Below, piece after piece: positions 6,424 through 8,506 of a stretch of DNA of 8,506 bases. Origin of the DNA: Candidatus Neomicrothrix sp. UBA2110 (GTDB lineage Bacteria; Actinomycetota; Acidimicrobiia; Acidimicrobiales; Poriferisodalaceae). The position numbers were made by a program, and so were the translations under genes. Every line of letters starts with the position of its first letter. Within the stretch, counting starts at the first letter, position 1. The notes under the pieces were generated by a model that saw nothing but the letters and a program-made list of their open reading frames with translations, was not told the origin of the DNA and ran no database searches. The stretch covers positions 2,477-10,982 of the forward strand of contig DCYM01000075.1 of NCBI GenBank assembly GCA_002331465.1, written 5' to 3'.

Positions 6424-6719
6424 GTTGGTTGATGATTTTCAGCCTCGCGGGCGGCTGCTACTTCTTGAAACTCGGAGGCCTTGTAGTTGCCGACACAACG
6501 CGCCTTACTCAGCGCCTCGACCGAGTGTTGAGCGGTCTTACTCCAGCGGTATTGGCAGGCCTCATCGTGGTGCAAACCTTCGATGGGGGAGGAACACTCA
6601 ATGTTGGAGTCGGCACGGTCGGTCTGTTCGTTGGAGGTTTAGCCGCGCGACGCGGAGCTCCATTTGCATGGGTTTTGGTGCTAGCTGCAGGTGTGACAGC
6701 GGCGCTTCGATTGCTATAA
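6420..6719 (+). CDS. azlD: AzlD family branched-chain amino acid exporter, small subunit
   Basis: The 99-residue, very hydrophobic product has about four membrane-spanning stretches (around residues 2-25, 39-53, 60-75 and 81-99). Its size and position directly after azlC identify it as the small partner of the exporter; the family is poorly conserved, and RLTQRLDRVLSGLTPAVLAGL matches the usual first loop and second helix region. AAGGAAAGGG at 6401-6410 is a good ribosome binding site inside azlC, and the four-base ATGA overlap indicates coupled translation. It is the last rightward gene; its stop lies 11 bases from the converging end of fabF. Confidence 0.85.
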   Translation: MSWLMIFSLAGGCYFLKLGGLVVADTTRLTQRLDRVLSGLTPAVLAGLIVVQTFDGGGTLNVGVGTVGLFVGGLAARRGAPFAWVLVLAAGVTAALRLL

Positions 6720-6730
6720 AAGAAATGGCT

Positions 6731-7912
6731 CTATGTGCTCACCGGAGCAAGGACTAGACAGCCGTTGTGTCCCCCAAATCCGAAGGAATTGGACATGGAA
6801 GGACCAGGCTCCCAATCTTGAGAAACACCGGTCACCAGATTGATGTTGGGCATTTCGGGATCAGGATTAGTGAACCCTGCGGTGGGAGGAATTTGGCTGC
6901 GCTGAAACGAGATAAGTATAGAAGCCGCTTCCATAGCGCCCGCGGCGCCTAACGCGTGGCCAGTAACTCCCTTAGTGGAAGTGACGGGGGGGCCGTTCTC
7001 TCCAAATACCTTAGATATCGCTTCGGCTTCCGCCGCGTCGTTTAGTGGGGTTGAGGTTCCGTGAGCGTTTACGTAACAGATTTCGCTGCTGGTGAGCCCG
7101 GCGTCCTCGATCGCCAACTGCATACAGCGCGCCGCTCCGTGGCCACCTGGCGACGGAGCTGTGATGTGGTGAGCATCGGCGTTAGATCCCGACCCAAGAA
7201 TTTCTCCATAGATCTGCGCGCCTCTCGCTTGAGCAGATTCCATTTCTTCAAGAATCAGAGTCGCTGACCCCTCTGTCATCATGAAGCCGTCACGATCCCG
7301 ATCGAATGGCATGGATTTACCTGAAGATGACAACGCAGTCATGTTCTGAAAGCCCGCCATCCCTACCGGCGACATCACCGATTCGGCTCCACCGGACACA
7401 ATCACATCGGCGTAGCCCATTTGGATGAGACGGGAGGCGTACCCCAAGGCATGAGTGCTTGCTGCGCATGCTGTGGTGATGGTCTCATTAGGGCCTTGTA
7501 GCCCGAAGCGCATGGAAATCGCTGCCCCTGGGGCGTTGGGCATGATCATCGGGACCATGAAAGGGGATACACGACGAGCGCCTTTGCGATCATGGACTAA
7601 TACTTGTTCCTCGAAGGTTTGCAGTCCTCCGACTCCTGTTGCATAGATCACGCCGCAACGGTCCGGATCGGCGTTGAGTTCGCCGGCGTCTTCGATGGCC
7701 ATCATGGCGGTTGCGATTGCCATTTGCTGAGATCGGTCGGCTCGCCGTGCTTCTTTGGGGTTGTCGTAATATGTGAGAGGGTCAAAGTCGTGGACGCGTC
7801 GTTCCCCTTCAGGGGCGGTGGAGTTCAATCCTTCCCAGAACGCGTCTAACCCTGTCCCAGCGCAGGAAACAACCCCAAGGCCGACGATTGCAACCCTGCG
7901 CTTTTCGCTCAC
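6731..7912 (-). CDS. fabF: beta-ketoacyl-ACP synthase II
   Basis: This condensing enzyme joins malonyl-ACP to the growing acyl-ACP in fatty acid elongation. The 393-residue thiolase-fold product carries the full Cys-His-His triad: Cys149 in [10 protein letters not shown], His284 in VNAHGTST and His319 in [12 protein letters not shown], with Lys314 ahead of it. [12 protein letters not shown] at the N-terminus, GGAESV (174-179), PFDRDRDGF (202-210) and the glycine-rich NSFGFGGHN near the end complete the family pattern. It is slightly shorter than the roughly 410 residues of many FabF proteins. The start is GTG at 7912-7910, whose GTGA overlaps the acpP stop by four bases, implying coupling. 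FabB or a secondary-metabolite KAS is less likely given the acpP and fabG neighbours. Confidence 0.95.
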   Translation of the reverse strand: MSEKRRVAIVGLGVVSCAGTGLDAFWEGLNSTAPEGERRVHDFDPLTYYDNPKEARRADRSQQMAIATAMMAIEDAGELNADPDRCGVIYATGVGGLQTFEEQVLVHDRKGARRVSPFMVPMIMPNAPGAAISMRFGLQGPNETITTACAASTHALGYASRLIQMGYADVIVSGGAESVMSPVGMAGFQNMTALSSSGKSMPFDRDRDGFMMTEGSATLILEEMESAQARGAQIYGEILGSGSNADAHHITAPSPGGHGAARCMQLAIEDAGLTSSEICYVNAHGTSTPLNDAAEAEAISKVFGENGPPVTSTKGVTGHALGAAGAMEAASILISFQRSQIPPTAGFTNPDPEMPNINLVTGVSQDWEPGPSMSNSFGFGGHNGCLVLAPVST

Positions 7913-8142
7913 AGTTTGGACTCAACCAGTGCCAATGCGTCGCCGACTGTGGCCACATCCGAGAGTTCTTCTTCCTCGACGCTTATATCAAATTCTTCTT
8001 CAAGAGCCATCACTAGTTCAACTAGGTCAAGGCTGTCTGCATCAAGGTCGTCTGCAAAGTTCGCCTCGGGAGTAACAGCGGACACGTCCACTGCCAAGAC
8101 CTCCACGGCGCAGTTCTTGAATCGCTCGAAGTTGTCGCTCAT
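7909..8142 (-). CDS. acpP: acyl carrier protein
   Basis: The 77-residue, strongly acidic product is the carrier that holds growing acyl chains on a phosphopantetheine arm. Ser37 in [10 protein letters not shown] is the attachment site for that arm, and the following [13 protein letters not shown] forms the acidic recognition helix and loop. The ATG at 8142-8140 has AAGGA (complement of 8151-8155) eight bases ahead. It lies between fabG and fabF in the usual order of fatty acid synthesis clusters, and its stop overlaps the fabF GTG. High expression would be expected but is not shown by the sequence. Confidence 0.97.
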   Translation of the reverse strand: MSDNFERFKNCAVEVLAVDVSAVTPEANFADDLDADSLDLVELVMALEEEFDISVEEEELSDVATVGDALALVESKL

Positions 8143-8191
8143 TCAGGTATTCCTTATGTCATGGGACTGTGGAAAGTGTAGAGGTTCAAGG

Positions 8192-8506
8192 TCAATGACC
8201 CATGCCTAGTCCGCCATCTACTGGAATCACGGCGCCTGTGATGTATGCGCCTGATTCTGAGGCGAGAAAGTTTATGATTTCAGCGATTTCTTGAGGTTGT
8301 GCAACTCGACCTAAAGGTACCTGGTTGGTGATTGCTGTTCGTTGTTCCTCGGTTAGAGACGCCAACATCTCTGTCGCCACGGGACCAGGGGCCACGACAT
8401 TGGCGGTGATGTTCCTCGAGCCAAGTTCGCGAGCCATTGATCGAGCCATGCCAATTAGTCCGGCCTTACTTGCCGCGTAATTGACCTGACCAGCGGAGCC
8501 TAGAAG
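8192..8506 (-). CDS. fabG: 3-oxoacyl-ACP reductase, C-terminal part (cut by the window edge)
   Basis: This is the NADPH-dependent reductase of fatty acid elongation, a short-chain dehydrogenase. The visible C-terminal 104 residues remain open to the right edge, so the true gene starts outside the window; the internal ATG at 8449 is not the start. NYAASKAG near the edge contains the catalytic Tyr-x-x-x-Lys pair. ITANVVAPGPVATEM is the standard segment after the active site, PLGRVAQPQEIAEIINFLAS and YITGAVIPVDGGLGM form the C-terminal dimer-side block. The N-terminal Rossmann GxxxGxG and catalytic Ser are not in view. It is followed by a 49-base gap and then acpP. Other SDR reductases are possible from sequence alone, but the acpP-fabF context favours FabG. 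Confidence 0.93.
   Translation of the reverse strand, partial: LLGSAGQVNYAASKAGLIGMARSMARELGSRNITANVVAPGPVATEMLASLTEEQRTAITNQVPLGRVAQPQEIAEIINFLASESGAYITGAVIPVDGGLGMGH

Noticed and set aside
5985..6575. 196-residue open frame on the minus strand across azlC and azlD
   Set aside because: It is antisense to two well-supported membrane genes, has low-complexity Ala/Pro/Arg/Thr-rich content and matches no family I know.
6736..6749. Hairpin TGCTC-ACCG-GAGCA as a terminator between azlD and fabF
   Set aside because: The stem is only five pairs, it lies inside the fabF coding end, and no T-run follows directly on either strand.
8192..8449. 85-residue protein starting at the ATG at 8449
   Set aside because: The frame continues upstream to the window edge with the SDR YxxxK motif, so this ATG is internal to fabG.

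Overview
This window reads as chromosomal DNA from a free-living, moderate-GC bacterium, most likely an actinobacterium of the Acidimicrobiia type. That guess rests on the protein sequences, frequent GTG starts, tight 1-8 base overlaps between genes, and a dedicated trpF inside a trpC-F-B-A block; it is an inference, not a proven placement. There are no tRNA or rRNA genes, insertion sequences, phage genes or CRISPR repeats. Almost every base is coding.

Layout. Positions 1-114 are the end of an open frame I cannot identify. A candidate promoter (TTGAAA, 17 bases, TCTGAT) with a palindrome in its spacer follows at 123-151. Ten rightward genes then run from about 205 to 6719: a small antibiotic-biosynthesis-monooxygenase (ABM) fold protein, trpC, trpF, trpB, trpA, a small Cys-rich HIT-like protein, a monohaem cytochrome c with a lipoprotein-like leader, a Bcp/PrxQ peroxiredoxin, a FabZ-type dehydratase, and the azlC-azlD branched-chain amino acid exporter pair. 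Several junctions overlap (trpC/trpF, trpB/trpA, HIT-like/cytochrome, peroxiredoxin/fabZ, azlC/azlD), so much of this is probably one transcript. On the opposite strand, converging with azlD across 11 bases, lies a fatty-acid synthesis cluster read as fabG (cut by the window's right edge), acpP and fabF.

How the genes work together. TrpC, TrpF, TrpB and TrpA cover the steps from phosphoribosyl-anthranilate to tryptophan; trpE, trpG and trpD are not in view. FabG, acyl carrier protein, FabF and FabZ supply reduction, carrier, condensation and dehydration for type II fatty acid elongation. The peroxiredoxin, cytochrome and possibly the ABM protein are redox or stress functions. AzlCD would export amino acids.

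The most unusual item is the 120-residue protein at 4037-4399. It has two CxxC pairs and a C-terminal H-x-H-x-H motif matching the HIT superfamily pattern, but is shorter and more cysteine-rich than ordinary HIT hydrolases. I found no convincing complete new system; the remaining points of interest are the mixed gene content downstream of trpA and candidate regulatory elements near the start of the operon.
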